This document shows positions 1 through 7,244 of a DNA stretch of 64,000 bases, piece by piece. Source of the DNA: Nocardioides luteus. Lineage in GTDB: Bacteria > Actinomycetota > Actinomycetes > Propionibacteriales > Nocardioidaceae. The DNA lies in assembly GCF_015752315.1 (NCBI RefSeq), contig NZ_JADOVJ010000001.1:3960501-4024500 (forward strand). Reading direction: 5' to 3'. The notes below the pieces were generated by a model. The model worked only from the letters and a program-made list of their open reading frames with translations. It searched no databases and had not been told where the DNA came from. The position numbers and the translations under genes are program-made. Position 1 is the stretch's first letter, and each line of letters starts with the position of its first letter.

Positions 1-699
1 GCGCAGCGACGCGAGCCACGCCAGGACGGTGTCGGCGAACTCCTGCGGCTGGTTGCGGTGCACGAAGTGGCCGACGTCGAAGTGGACCAGGTCCGCCTCC
101 GGGATCCGGAGCGCGGCCTTCTCGAGGTCGTCGAGCGGGATGTGGCTGTTGCCGCCGCCGGCCACGAGCAGGGTGGGCATCGGCAGAAGCTCGAGCTGCT
201 CCCACATCCACGCGTCGTACGTCGTCGCCTCGACCAGCAGGGAGGCGATGCACTCCCAGTCGTGCGGCATCGGCCTGGTGGCACGACCGGGCAGCCTCCG
301 CCTGCGCGGCGCGGGCGGCACCACGTCCTCGAGGACCAGCCGGGAGACCAGGTCGGGCCGGTGCATGGCGACCAGGAGGGCGACGTTGCCGCCGGTCGAG
401 TGGCCGACGACCACGGCACCGGAGATCCCGAGCGAGTCCATCGCGACGATGACGTCGTCGGCGATCAGTCGGTGGGAGTAGTCGGAGGCCCAGTCCGAGT
501 CGCCGTGCCCACGCATGTCGAAGGCGTGGACCCGGTGCTCGGCCGCGAACGGCGGCACGACCTCCTGCCACCGCTTCGCACTGCCTCCGAGCTCGTGCAA
601 GAGCACCATCGGCAACCCGTCCTCGGGCCCGTAGACGTCATAGACGTACGCCGCGCCGCGGCCCGGGAGTGGAAGCCTGGTGCGCGTTTGCGCAACCAT
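1..699 (-). CDS. alpha/beta hydrolase, cut by left edge
   Basis: The reading frame runs off the left edge, leaving 233 codons from an ATG at 699. The fold is recognisable from the HG-like strand LLHELGGS (residues 33-40), the DMRGHGDS loop (61-68) and the nucleophile elbow GHSTGG with Ser101. The acid/His end is visible as FDVGHFVHRNQP, where the His would complete the triad. The usual oxyanion HG dipeptide reads HE here, which is slightly unusual. The start lies 4 nt after the prfB stop on the same strand, so the gene is probably co-transcribed with prfB. The substrate cannot be read from the sequence. Confidence 0.85.
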   Translation of the reverse strand, partial: MVAQTRTRLPLPGRGAAYVYDVYGPEDGLPMVLLHELGGSAKRWQEVVPPFAAEHRVHAFDMRGHGDSDWASDYSHRLIADDVIVAMDSLGISGAVVVGHSTGGNVALLVAMHRPDLVSRLVLEDVVPPAPRRRRLPGRATRPMPHDWECIASLLVEATTYDAWMWEQLELLPMPTLLVAGGGNSHIPLDDLEKAALRIPEADLVHFDVGHFVHRNQPQEFADTVLAWLASLR

Positions 700-703
700 C
701 AGC

Positions 704-1822
704 TCAGTTCTGTTCGGCCTTCTCGGCACCTCGGCGCCAGCGGATGCCGGCCTCGAGGAACCCGTCGATGTCCCCGTCGAAGACGGCCTGCGGGTTGCCG
801 ACCTCGTAGGTCGTACGCAGATCCTTGACGATCTGGTAGGGGTTGAGGACGTAGTTGCGCATCTGGTCGCCCCAAGAAGCGGCGACGTCGCCCTTCAGCT
901 CCTTGAGCTGCGCCTCCTCCTCGGCCTTCTTCAGCGCGAGCAGCTTGGCCTTGAGAACGATCATCGCGGCGGCCTTGTTCTGCAGCTGCGACTTCTCGTT
1001 CTGACAGGAGACCACGGTGCCGGTGGGGATGTGGGTCAGCCGGACCGCCGAGTCGGTGGTGTTGACCGACTGGCCACCGGGGCCCGAGGAGCGGTAGACG
1101 TCGACCTTGATGTCGTTCTCGTCGATCTCGATCTCGTCGGTCTGCTCGAGCACCGGCACGACCTCGACCGCGGCGAAGGAGGTCTGGCGGCGGCCCTGGT
1201 TGTCGAAGGGGCTGATCCGAACCAGGCGGTGGGTGCCGGCCTCGACGGACAGGGTGCCGTAGGCGTAGGGGGCGTGGATCGCGAAGGTGGCGGACTTGAG
1301 CCCGGCCTCCTCGGCGTAGGAGGTGTCGAAGACCTCGACGGGGTACTTGTTGCGCTCGGCCCAGCGGACGTACATCCGCATCAGCATCTCGGCGAAGTCG
1401 GCCGCGTCGACGCCACCGGCGCCGGAGCGGATCGTGACCAGGGCCTCGCGGGAGTCGTACTCCCCCGACAGCAGGGTGCGGATCTCCAGGCTCTCGACGG
1501 CCTTCTTGACCCGGCCCAGCTCGGCCTCGGACTCAGCGAGCGTGTCGGCGTCGCCCTCCTCCTGGGCCATCTCGACCATCAGCTCGAGGTCCTCGATGCG
1601 GCTGCTCAGCTCGGTGAACTTGTTGAGCTCACCCTGCAGCAGGGAGAGCCGACCGGTGACCCGGGTGGCGTTGTCCTGGTCGTCCCAGAGATCGGGCGCG
1701 GCGACCTGCTCGCCGAGGTCGGCGATCTCCTTGCGCATCGCGTCCAGGTCCAGCACCTGGCCGATGGTCTGCATCGTTGCCTGGAGCTGCTTGATCTCGG
1801 TGTCGAATTCGGGGCCTGCCAC
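704..1822 (-). CDS. prfB: peptide chain release factor 2 (RF2)
   Basis: Class I release factor for UGA/UAA codons, 372 aa, normal length. The stop-codon recognition tripeptide SPF is at residues 204-206, in the context [15 protein letters not shown]. The peptidyl-tRNA hydrolysis motif GGQ is at 249-251 ([14 protein letters not shown]). The frame is continuous, so the programmed +1 frameshift of E. coli prfB is absent. The start is the GTG at 1822, with a TAACCT hexamer 7 nt upstream and no Shine-Dalgarno sequence, suggesting a leaderless mRNA. An alpha/beta hydrolase follows after 4 nt. Confidence 0.97.
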   Translation of the reverse strand: MAGPEFDTEIKQLQATMQTIGQVLDLDAMRKEIADLGEQVAAPDLWDDQDNATRVTGRLSLLQGELNKFTELSSRIEDLELMVEMAQEEGDADTLAESEAELGRVKKAVESLEIRTLLSGEYDSREALVTIRSGAGGVDAADFAEMLMRMYVRWAERNKYPVEVFDTSYAEEAGLKSATFAIHAPYAYGTLSVEAGTHRLVRISPFDNQGRRQTSFAAVEVVPVLEQTDEIEIDENDIKVDVYRSSGPGGQSVNTTDSAVRLTHIPTGTVVSCQNEKSQLQNKAAAMIVLKAKLLALKKAEEEAQLKELKGDVAASWGDQMRNYVLNPYQIVKDLRTTYEVGNPQAVFDGDIDGFLEAGIRWRRGAEKAEQN

Positions 1823-1829
1823 GTCTTAC

Positions 1830-1835
1830 AGGTTA
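1830..1835 (-). promoter_or_regulatory. leaderless -10 box of prfB
   Basis: TAACCT on the minus strand ends 7 nt before the GTG start of prfB. If it is the -10 box, transcription would begin at or next to the start codon. This is inferred from spacing only. Confidence 0.5.
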
Positions 1836-1909
1836 CTTGACCGGTGGTGCGCCGCTCGATTCGCCGACCCCACTATGCCGACCTCCTCGGGCTCAGCTTC
1901 GGAAAATAT

Positions 1910-1947
1910 GCGCTCGCCCTCCGGCAGGAGGACCGGAGGGCGAGCGC
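1910..1947 (-). terminator. intrinsic terminator after the NlpC/P60 gene
   Basis: A perfect 15-bp stem (1910-1924 with 1933-1947) encloses an 8-nt loop. On the minus strand it is followed by ATATTTTCC, which gives a U-rich tail. It lies about 50 nt beyond the stop codon of the wall hydrolase gene at 1996. Confidence 0.8.
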
Positions 1948-1995
1948 CAGGGGGATATGTGGGGGTCAGCCCGATCGAACGGGCCCCGAGAAACT

Positions 1996-2799
1996 TCAGA
2001 CCTGGTGGGTCGAGCCGGCGAACCAGCCACTCCAGGCCGCCTCTTCACGAACAGCCGCACCCGGCTTGGGGGCGTGCAGCATGATCGCCTCGCCGTTCTC
2101 CCAGCGCAGGAAGATGCCGACGTGGTAGACGGGGCTGCCCCAGAACATCAGGTCACCGCGCTGGATCTGGTCGTTCGGGATCGTCGGCAGCGCAGCTGCC
2201 TGGTCCCGCGAGACCCGGGGAAGCTCGATGCCGGCGGCGCTGAAGGCGTACTGGGTCAGGCCGGAGCAGTCGAACGCGCTCGGACCGGTGGCACCCCAGA
2301 CGTACGGGTCGCCGATCTGCTCCGAGGCGACGCTGATCGCCCGCTCGATCTTGCCCTGCTGGCTCGCGGCGAAGGCCTTGGCCTCCGCCTCGGCCTTCTT
2401 CTTCGCCTCCGCGGCCCTCTTGGCCGCGATCGCTGCCTTGCGCTTCGCCTCGGCCGCCTTGCGGGCTGCCTCGGCCTTCCGCTGCTGCACCTCGACAGCC
2501 CTCTCGAGCTGCTGGATGTCGGTGAGCATCGCCGCGGGGGTGGCCGAGGCCTCCAGGGTCGGAGCCTCCACCACGGGGGCCGACTCGACGGTGGTCACCT
2601 CATGGGAGACCGGCGCGGCGTTGGCGGCGGGAACCGCCACCAGAGCACCGGCGGCGATACCGCTGGCGAGAGTGATGCGGCCGGCGAGCTTGCCGTGGCC
2701 GCTGAGAGATCCTGTGATGGCCCGCACGAGCGAGACGTTCGGCGACCGGAACGGGCGCGCGTTGCCTCGATGGGCAGGACGGGATACGGACTTGGACAT
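1996..2799 (-). CDS. secreted NlpC/P60 peptidoglycan hydrolase
   Basis: 267 aa from the ATG at 2799, chosen because GGAAGGA sits at proper distance upstream; an in-frame ATG at 2865 falls inside the riboswitch. The N-terminus has a twin-basic stretch, a hydrophobic segment and an ANAAPV cleavage site, indicating export. An Ala/Lys/Glu-rich helical or coiled-coil spacer covers about residues 93-150. The C-terminal NlpC/P60 domain carries Cys178 (FDCSGLTQ), His226 (VYHVGIF) and His242 (MLHAPKPG), the expected catalytic set. It resembles RipA-type endopeptidases that cleave stem peptides. A c-di-AMP riboswitch controls the mRNA. Confidence 0.93.
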   Translation of the reverse strand: MSKSVSRPAHRGNARPFRSPNVSLVRAITGSLSGHGKLAGRITLASGIAAGALVAVPAANAAPVSHEVTTVESAPVVEAPTLEASATPAAMLTDIQQLERAVEVQQRKAEAARKAAEAKRKAAIAAKRAAEAKKKAEAEAKAFAASQQGKIERAISVASEQIGDPYVWGATGPSAFDCSGLTQYAFSAAGIELPRVSRDQAAALPTIPNDQIQRGDLMFWGSPVYHVGIFLRWENGEAIMLHAPKPGAAVREEAAWSGWFAGSTHQV

Positions 2800-2805
2800 G
2801 CGTGA

Positions 2806-2945
2806 GTTCCTTCCCACGCCTGCGAGGTGAGCTGTCGGGTTCGGGCTAGAAGGTTGCCCGGCCATCCTTGGATGGCTTCACCCCAAGCGACCGTCCGAGT
2901 TAGTCGCGTGGAACTTGGGTCCCCCGCTCCTGTCCCATACGTACT
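2806..2945 (-). promoter_or_regulatory. c-di-AMP (ydaO/yuaA) riboswitch
   Basis: Read on the minus strand, the leader contains the conserved blocks of this class in order: GGAGCGGGGGACCCAA, ACTCGGACGGTCGCTTGGGG followed by TGAA, CCGGGCAACCTTC, and CCGAACCCGACAGCTCACCT followed by CGCAGGCG. These are near 2920-2935, 2882-2905, 2850-2865 and 2812-2845. In actinobacteria the class typically precedes wall hydrolase and resuscitation-factor genes, as here. Outer boundaries are approximate. Binding of c-di-AMP usually turns expression off. Confidence 0.88.
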
Positions 2946-3194
2946 GCTGAGTGTGAGGGTAAAGGGGGTTCAGTAGTAGGGGCCGGCTTCCGGAGGGACA
3001 GGATTCGGCGTGTACCGGGGCCGGTCGTGCGTTCTGCACGGCTCAACCAAGGTGACATGCGATTTGGACCGGATCCAATCCCGAATGCCCGGTTTCCGAG
3101 CACATTCCGCGTGGTCACGCGTGTTTTTGCCGTCGTTTGTGAGTCATCTCACGCACTGAACAACGGTCTGACGCCGTGTTGAACTTGCGGTTGC
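2946..3194. other. gene-free stretch, promoter region of the riboswitch transcript
   Basis: No convincing coding sequence is present. A minus-strand TACCCT near 2956-2961 is a possible -10 box for the riboswitch transcript. I see no clear -35 element and nothing else that can be named. Confidence 0.4.
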
Positions 3195-3211
3195 TCCGAC
3201 TTCGAGTCGGA
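3195..3211 (-). terminator. short hairpin after the response regulator
   Basis: TCCGACT-tcg-AGTCGGA is a perfect 7-bp stem located 6 nt beyond the stop codon of the response regulator. There is no U-tract, so termination strength is uncertain. Confidence 0.45.
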
Positions 3212-3216
3212 TGTGA

Positions 3217-3897
3217 CTACTCTCCGGCTTCCAGCCGGAACCCGACTCCGCGGACCGCGACGACCTTCTCCTGCACACCGGCCGCCTCGAGCTTCTGGCG
3301 CAGGCGTCCGACGGTGACGTCGAGGGTCTTGGTCGAGCCGTACCAGTTCTCGTCCCAGACCTCGGCCATCAGCCGGTCGCGGGAGACCACCTTGTCGCGG
3401 GAGGCGGCCAGCACGGCCAGGAGCGCGAACTCCTTGCCGGTCAGCGTCACCTCGCGCTCGCCGGCGTAGACCCGGTGGGCGGCGACGTCGATGCGCAGGG
3501 CGTCGTCGTCGGCGCCGGGCTCGACCGGACCCGAGCGGCGCAGGAGCGCGCGGACCCGGGCCTGGAGGACGGCCAGCGCGAACGGCTTGGCCAGGTAGTC
3601 GTCGGCACCGGCGTCGAGCCCGACCACCAGGTCGATCTCGGCGTCACGGGCGGTGAGGATCATGATCCCGCCCTCGTAGCCGTTGTCGCGCGCGGCCTTG
3701 CAGACCTCGAGTCCGTCCATGTCGGGAAGACCCAGGTCGAGCAGCACGAGCTCGGCCTCGTAAGGGGGCGCGAGCAGCTCCAGCGCCTTCTTGCCGGAGT
3801 CGACCCAGGTGACGTCGTAACCCTCTCGCTGGAGCGTGCGCACCAGCGGAGCGGCGATGTCCTCTTGGTCTTCTACGACGAGCACGGAGTTAGACAT
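3217..3897 (-). CDS. OmpR/PhoB-family response regulator, orphan
   Basis: 226 aa. The receiver domain (1-118) has acidic residues Glu9/Asp10, phospho-acceptor Asp54, switch Thr82 and Lys104 in YLAKPF. A C-terminal winged-helix domain follows (about 130-223, ending GVGFRLEAGE). It should bind DNA after phosphorylation, but no histidine kinase gene is adjacent. It begins 14 nt after the stop of the LigD-type polymerase gene on the same strand. TATTGT sits exactly 7 nt before the ATG, so it probably has its own leaderless promoter as well as possible read-through. Confidence 0.93.
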   Translation of the reverse strand: MSNSVLVVEDQEDIAAPLVRTLQREGYDVTWVDSGKKALELLAPPYEAELVLLDLGLPDMDGLEVCKAARDNGYEGGIMILTARDAEIDLVVGLDAGADDYLAKPFALAVLQARVRALLRRSGPVEPGADDDALRIDVAAHRVYAGEREVTLTGKEFALLAVLAASRDKVVSRDRLMAEVWDENWYGSTKTLDVTVGRLRQKLEAAGVQEKVVAVRGVGFRLEAGE

Positions 3898-3904
3898 GGG
3901 GAGA

Positions 3905-3910
3905 ACAATA
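3905..3910 (-). promoter_or_regulatory. leaderless -10 box of the response regulator
   Basis: TATTGT on the minus strand with a 7-nt spacer (TCTCCCC) to the ATG. No Shine-Dalgarno sequence is present between them. Confidence 0.5.
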
Positions 3911-3911
3911 G

Positions 3912-4829
3912 TTAGAGGCCTGTAGCCCTTGTGAAGAGATCCCCCGATTCTGACACCCGTGTGACCACATCGTTAGGTCCGAGCTGGTCGATCGCGAGCG
4001 GATCCTCGGCTCCTTCCTCGACCTCGTCCCAGCTGATCGGGGCCGCGACCTTCGGGATCTCCTTGCCGCGGAGCGAGTAGGGACAGATGGTCGTCTTCGA
4101 CCCCGAGTTCTGCGACCAGTCCAGGAAAACCTTGCCTGACCTGCGGCTCTTGGTCATCGTCGCGGTCACCTTGCTCGGGTTGGCCTTCTGCAGGTCCTCG
4201 GCGATCTCCTTGGCCAGCGCCGTGGCGAGATCCGGCTCGACGGGCTCGGGCAGGGCGGCGTACAGGTGCAGGCCCTTGCTGCCGCTGAGCACCGGCGCTG
4301 CGGTGAGTCCGCGCTCGCCCAGCGCCTCACGCACCAGGAGCGCGACCTGGCAGCACTCCTGGAGCCCGGCCGGCTCGCCGGGATCGAGGTCGATCACGAT
4401 CCGGTTCGCGCCGGCCGGCGTGCCGTCGGCACCGACGGTCCACTGATGGACGTGCAGCTCCAGAGCGGAGAGGTTGGCGGCCCAGGTGAGCGCCGCCAGG
4501 CTGTCGAGGATGGGAAAGGTGAGAGTGCCTTCCTTGTGGTCGGCCGTGCGCGAGCCGGTGGTCGGGACGGTCACCGTGCGGACCCAGCGCGGGGTGCCGG
4601 CCGGGGCGTTCTTCTCGAAGAACGACATGTCCCCGATGCCGTGCGGCCAGCGGATCCTGGTCACGGCGCGGTCCTGGAGCTGCGGCAGGAGCACCGGCGC
4701 GATCTGGGCGTAGTAGTTGAGCACCTCCCCCTTCGTCATGCCGGTGCGTGGATAGAGCACCTTGCTCAGGCTGGTCAGGGTCAGGACGCGTCCGTCGACC
4801 TCGACGCGTACCTCTTCTCGATCGACCAT
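3912..4829 (-). CDS. ligD: LigD-type NHEJ primase-polymerase
   Basis: Stand-alone polymerase domain of bacterial LigD (AEP primase-polymerase fold), 305 aa, which fills in and adds nucleotides at broken ends during non-homologous end joining. The metal-binding DLDP motif is visible in RIVIDLDPGEP (Asp147 and Asp149), and early landmarks LSKVLYP and FFEKNAP are typical. The ATG at 4829 shares one base with the ligase stop (TGATG), so the two are translationally coupled; a GTG at 4832 is also possible. No ligase or nuclease domain is fused, unlike the mycobacterial three-domain LigD. Confidence 0.93.
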   Translation of the reverse strand: MVDREEVRVEVDGRVLTLTSLSKVLYPRTGMTKGEVLNYYAQIAPVLLPQLQDRAVTRIRWPHGIGDMSFFEKNAPAGTPRWVRTVTVPTTGSRTADHKEGTLTFPILDSLAALTWAANLSALELHVHQWTVGADGTPAGANRIVIDLDPGEPAGLQECCQVALLVREALGERGLTAAPVLSGSKGLHLYAALPEPVEPDLATALAKEIAEDLQKANPSKVTATMTKSRRSGKVFLDWSQNSGSKTTICPYSLRGKEIPKVAAPISWDEVEEGAEDPLAIDQLGPNDVVTRVSESGDLFTRATGL

Positions 4830-5827
4830 CACAGATCCTCCGGTGAGACGTCGTCCCTGATCCCGATGAAGCTCGGCTGCCGCAGCCGGCCCTTGTAGCT
4901 CGGCGCGGCGACGGGGCTGCCGTGGGTCTCCACCTCGACGACGAGGAGCGGCTCGACCCAGTGCGTGCCCTTCGCGTCCAGGGCCGGCACGCCTCCGTCG
5001 GGGTCGACGTCGGCCCCGGCGAACGGGCTTCTCGCGGTCTCGCGGAGCAACTCTCCGAGCCGCTGTGCCCGCTTGCCGGTGATGCCGCTGCCGACCCGCC
5101 CGCGGTAGATCAGCCCGTCCGGCGTCGGCTGCCCGACGAGCAGGGCGCCGAGACGCTCGGTGCCGCCCTCGGTGCCGACCTCCGGTCGCCAGCCGCCGAC
5201 CACGAGCGAGGCCCGGTAGCGGTGGGGCAGCTTCACCCAGTCCCTGCTCCGCTCGCCCGGACGGTAGCGGCTACCGCGCCGCTTGGACACGATCCCCTCC
5301 AGCCCCTGCGCCTTCGTCACCTCGTGGAGCATCCGGCCGTCGTCGTACGTCGCCGGCACCTGCCACGAGCCCAGGTCGCCCTCGGCGTGGACCGCCTCGA
5401 GCAGCTTGCGTCGCTCCGTCCACGGCTCCTCGATGAGCAGCCGCCCGTCGAGCCGCAGAAGATCGAAGACCATGTACGTCGCCGGGATCAGCTCCGCGAA
5501 CCGCGCCGCCCGACGGACGTCGCGGTTGTGCATCCGGTCCATCAGCACCCGGAAGTCGGGCAGCCCGGCGTCGTTGAGCGCGATCACCTCGCCGTCCACG
5601 ACGACGTCCCGCTCCGGCCCCGTCGCGATCTCGGGCCAGGCCGGTGTGGCGTCGTTGCCGTTGCGCGTGACGAGCCGGGTCTTCGTACGTCCCTGCTCGG
5701 ACTCTCCGATGAGCCGGATGCCGTCCCACTTGACCTCGTGGACCCACTCCTCCCCCGGAGGAACGTGGGTGCCGGGCGTGGCCAGCATCGGACGCAGCAT
5801 CGAGTGCATGGACCCATCTTGCTTCAT
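4829..5827 (-). CDS. ATP-dependent DNA ligase for NHEJ
   Basis: Ligase domain of the LigD system. The nucleotidyl-transfer Lys lies in EVKWDGIR (Lys33 from the chosen start). The adenylation-domain motifs DGEVIAL, FDLLRLDG and EGIVSKRRGSRY follow, then the OB-fold part with VGRVGSG-like and THWVEPLLVVEV segments. Start choice is uncertain: ATG codons at 5827, 5809 and 5800 are all plausible and none has an ideal ribosome binding site, while an in-frame ATG at 5932 would collide with the divergent ku start. Together with the following polymerase gene it replaces a fused LigD. Confidence 0.9.
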   Translation of the reverse strand: MKQDGSMHSMLRPMLATPGTHVPPGEEWVHEVKWDGIRLIGESEQGRTKTRLVTRNGNDATPAWPEIATGPERDVVVDGEVIALNDAGLPDFRVLMDRMHNRDVRRAARFAELIPATYMVFDLLRLDGRLLIEEPWTERRKLLEAVHAEGDLGSWQVPATYDDGRMLHEVTKAQGLEGIVSKRRGSRYRPGERSRDWVKLPHRYRASLVVGGWRPEVGTEGGTERLGALLVGQPTPDGLIYRGRVGSGITGKRAQRLGELLRETARSPFAGADVDPDGGVPALDAKGTHWVEPLLVVEVETHGSPVAAPSYKGRLRQPSFIGIRDDVSPEDL

Positions 5828-5930
5828 CTCCCGCACGCGCGGGACGGCTCTGACGTGGGTGAATGGGGTACCGGTATTGGCAAATACGACAGATACTTGG
5901 TGAATTCCTACCGACTGACGAGGGGTCCGC

Positions 5931-6773
5931 ATGCGTGCGATCTGGAAGGGCGCTGTCTCGTTCGGGCTGGTCAGCGTGCCTGTGAAGCTCTATTCGGCGA
6001 CGGAGTCCCACGACGTCTCGTTCCGTCAGGTGCACAAGGCCGACGGCGGCCGGATCCGCTATCAGCGGATCTGCTCCATCGACGGCGAGGAGGTGCCCTA
6101 CTCCGAGATCGCCAAGGGCTATGAGACCGAGGACGGCGAGATGGTCGTGCTCACCGACGACGACTTCGCCAACCTGCCGACGACGTCCTCGCGCGAGATC
6201 GCGGTGGAGAAGTTCGTGCCGAGCGACCAGATCGACCCGATGCTCTTCGAGAAGAGCTACTACCTGGAGCCGGAGAACACCGGGATCAAGCCCTACGCGC
6301 TGCTGCGTCAGGCGCTCCTCGAGGCCGACCGGGTCGCCCTGGTGACCGTCGCCCTGCGCCAGCGCACCACGGTCGCGGCGCTCCGGGTGCGGCCGACCGA
6401 CAACGGCGACGTGATCGTCCTGCAGACCATGATGTGGCCCGACGAGATCCGGGTGCCCGACTTCAAGGTCGAGGCCGGCGAGGTCAAGGACTCCGAGATC
6501 AAGATGGCCAACATGCTCGTCGAGACGCTCGCGGGCGACTTCCATCCCGAGGAGTTCTCCGACGACTACGCCAGCGCCGTCGAGGAGATGGTCAAGGCCA
6601 AGATCGAGGGTGGCGAGGTCGAGCGCACGCCCACCTCCACCAAGACCTCCGGCGAGGTCGTCGACCTGCTCGCCGCCCTGCAGCGCTCGGTCGCCGCGGC
6701 CAAGAAGTCGCGCGGCGAGGAGGTCCCCGAGGAGGCCGAGGAGAAGAAGTCGAAGAAGTCCAAGGCGTCCTGA
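5931..6773 (+). CDS. ku: non-homologous end-joining protein Ku
   Basis: Bacterial Ku, 280 aa, which binds double-strand DNA ends as a homodimer and recruits the ligase/polymerase. The start MRAIWKGAVSFGLVSVPVKL is the family signature. The core beta-barrel runs to about residue 225, and a lysine/glutamate-rich tail (about 230-280, ending KKSKKSKAS) is the usual DNA-contacting extension. It is divergent from the ligase-polymerase pair, sharing a short intergenic region of about 100 bp, so the three genes form one NHEJ locus. Confidence 0.97.
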   Translation: MRAIWKGAVSFGLVSVPVKLYSATESHDVSFRQVHKADGGRIRYQRICSIDGEEVPYSEIAKGYETEDGEMVVLTDDDFANLPTTSSREIAVEKFVPSDQIDPMLFEKSYYLEPENTGIKPYALLRQALLEADRVALVTVALRQRTTVAALRVRPTDNGDVIVLQTMMWPDEIRVPDFKVEAGEVKDSEIKMANMLVETLAGDFHPEEFSDDYASAVEEMVKAKIEGGEVERTPTSTKTSGEVVDLLAALQRSVAAAKKSRGEEVPEEAEEKKSKKSKAS

Positions 6774-6805
6774 GGCGACACGTACCGAAATCTCTGGTGC
6801 GGGCG

Positions 6806-6832
6806 TGTCGAAAGGGGCAGGCTCTCCTCGAC
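6806..6832 (+). promoter_or_regulatory. predicted ECF42 promoter of the DGPF-sigma operon
   Basis: TGTCGA (6806-6811), exactly 17 nt, then CGAC (6829-6832), followed by GCGT. ECF42 sigma factors are reported to use TGTCGA in the -35 region and CGA/TC-type -10 elements, and the operon encodes such a factor. The same arrangement occurs before the hydrolase at 8566. Confidence 0.75.
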
Positions 6833-6884
6833 GCGTAGGCGACGACGCGCAACGGACGCGTCGCCGACCCGCAAGGAGAAGCAG

Positions 6885-7244
6885 ATGCGCTACATGATGT
6901 TCGTGAAGATGGCCCCCGACGCCGGACCGCCCCCGGCGGCCCTGATCGAGGCGGTGGAGGCCGAGATCAAGCAGCAGTACGCCGACGGCATCCTGCTCGA
7001 CGCCGACGGGCTCGGTCCCGCGGTGGAGATCCGGCTGACCGCCGGCGAGGTGACCCACGTCGACGGGCCGTTCGCGGAGGCCAAGGAGGTCGCCGGCGGG
7101 TTCTCGCTCTTCGAGGTCCGCTCGCAGGACGAGGCGATCGAGCTCGGGCGCCGGATGATCCAGCTCCACGAGGAGCTCTGGCCCGGGCAGGACGTGGCCG
7201 TGGAGATGCGGCCGCTGTTCGGTCCGCCGACGCCTGCTGAATGA
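6885..7244 (+). CDS. YCII-related DGPF-domain protein
   Basis: 119 aa, single YCII/DGPF domain. It starts MRYMMFVKM and contains the name-giving VDGPFAEAKEVAGGF motif (about residues 64-78). AAGGAG precedes the ATG at good distance. These small proteins are the standard genomic partners and targets of ECF42 sigma factors, and their biochemical role is unknown. The stop overlaps the start of the sigma gene by 4 nt (ATGA), indicating translational coupling. Confidence 0.9.
   Translation: MRYMMFVKMAPDAGPPPAALIEAVEAEIKQQYADGILLDADGLGPAVEIRLTAGEVTHVDGPFAEAKEVAGGFSLFEVRSQDEAIELGRRMIQLHEELWPGQDVAVEMRPLFGPPTPAE

Noticed and set aside
704..1822. Programmed frameshift in prfB
   Set aside because: The frame is uninterrupted from the GTG start through GGQ, with no in-frame TGA near codon 25.
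2900..3118. Possible 72-codon gene upstream of the wall hydrolase
   Set aside because: It overlaps the riboswitch leader, has no recognisable protein features and no ribosome binding site.
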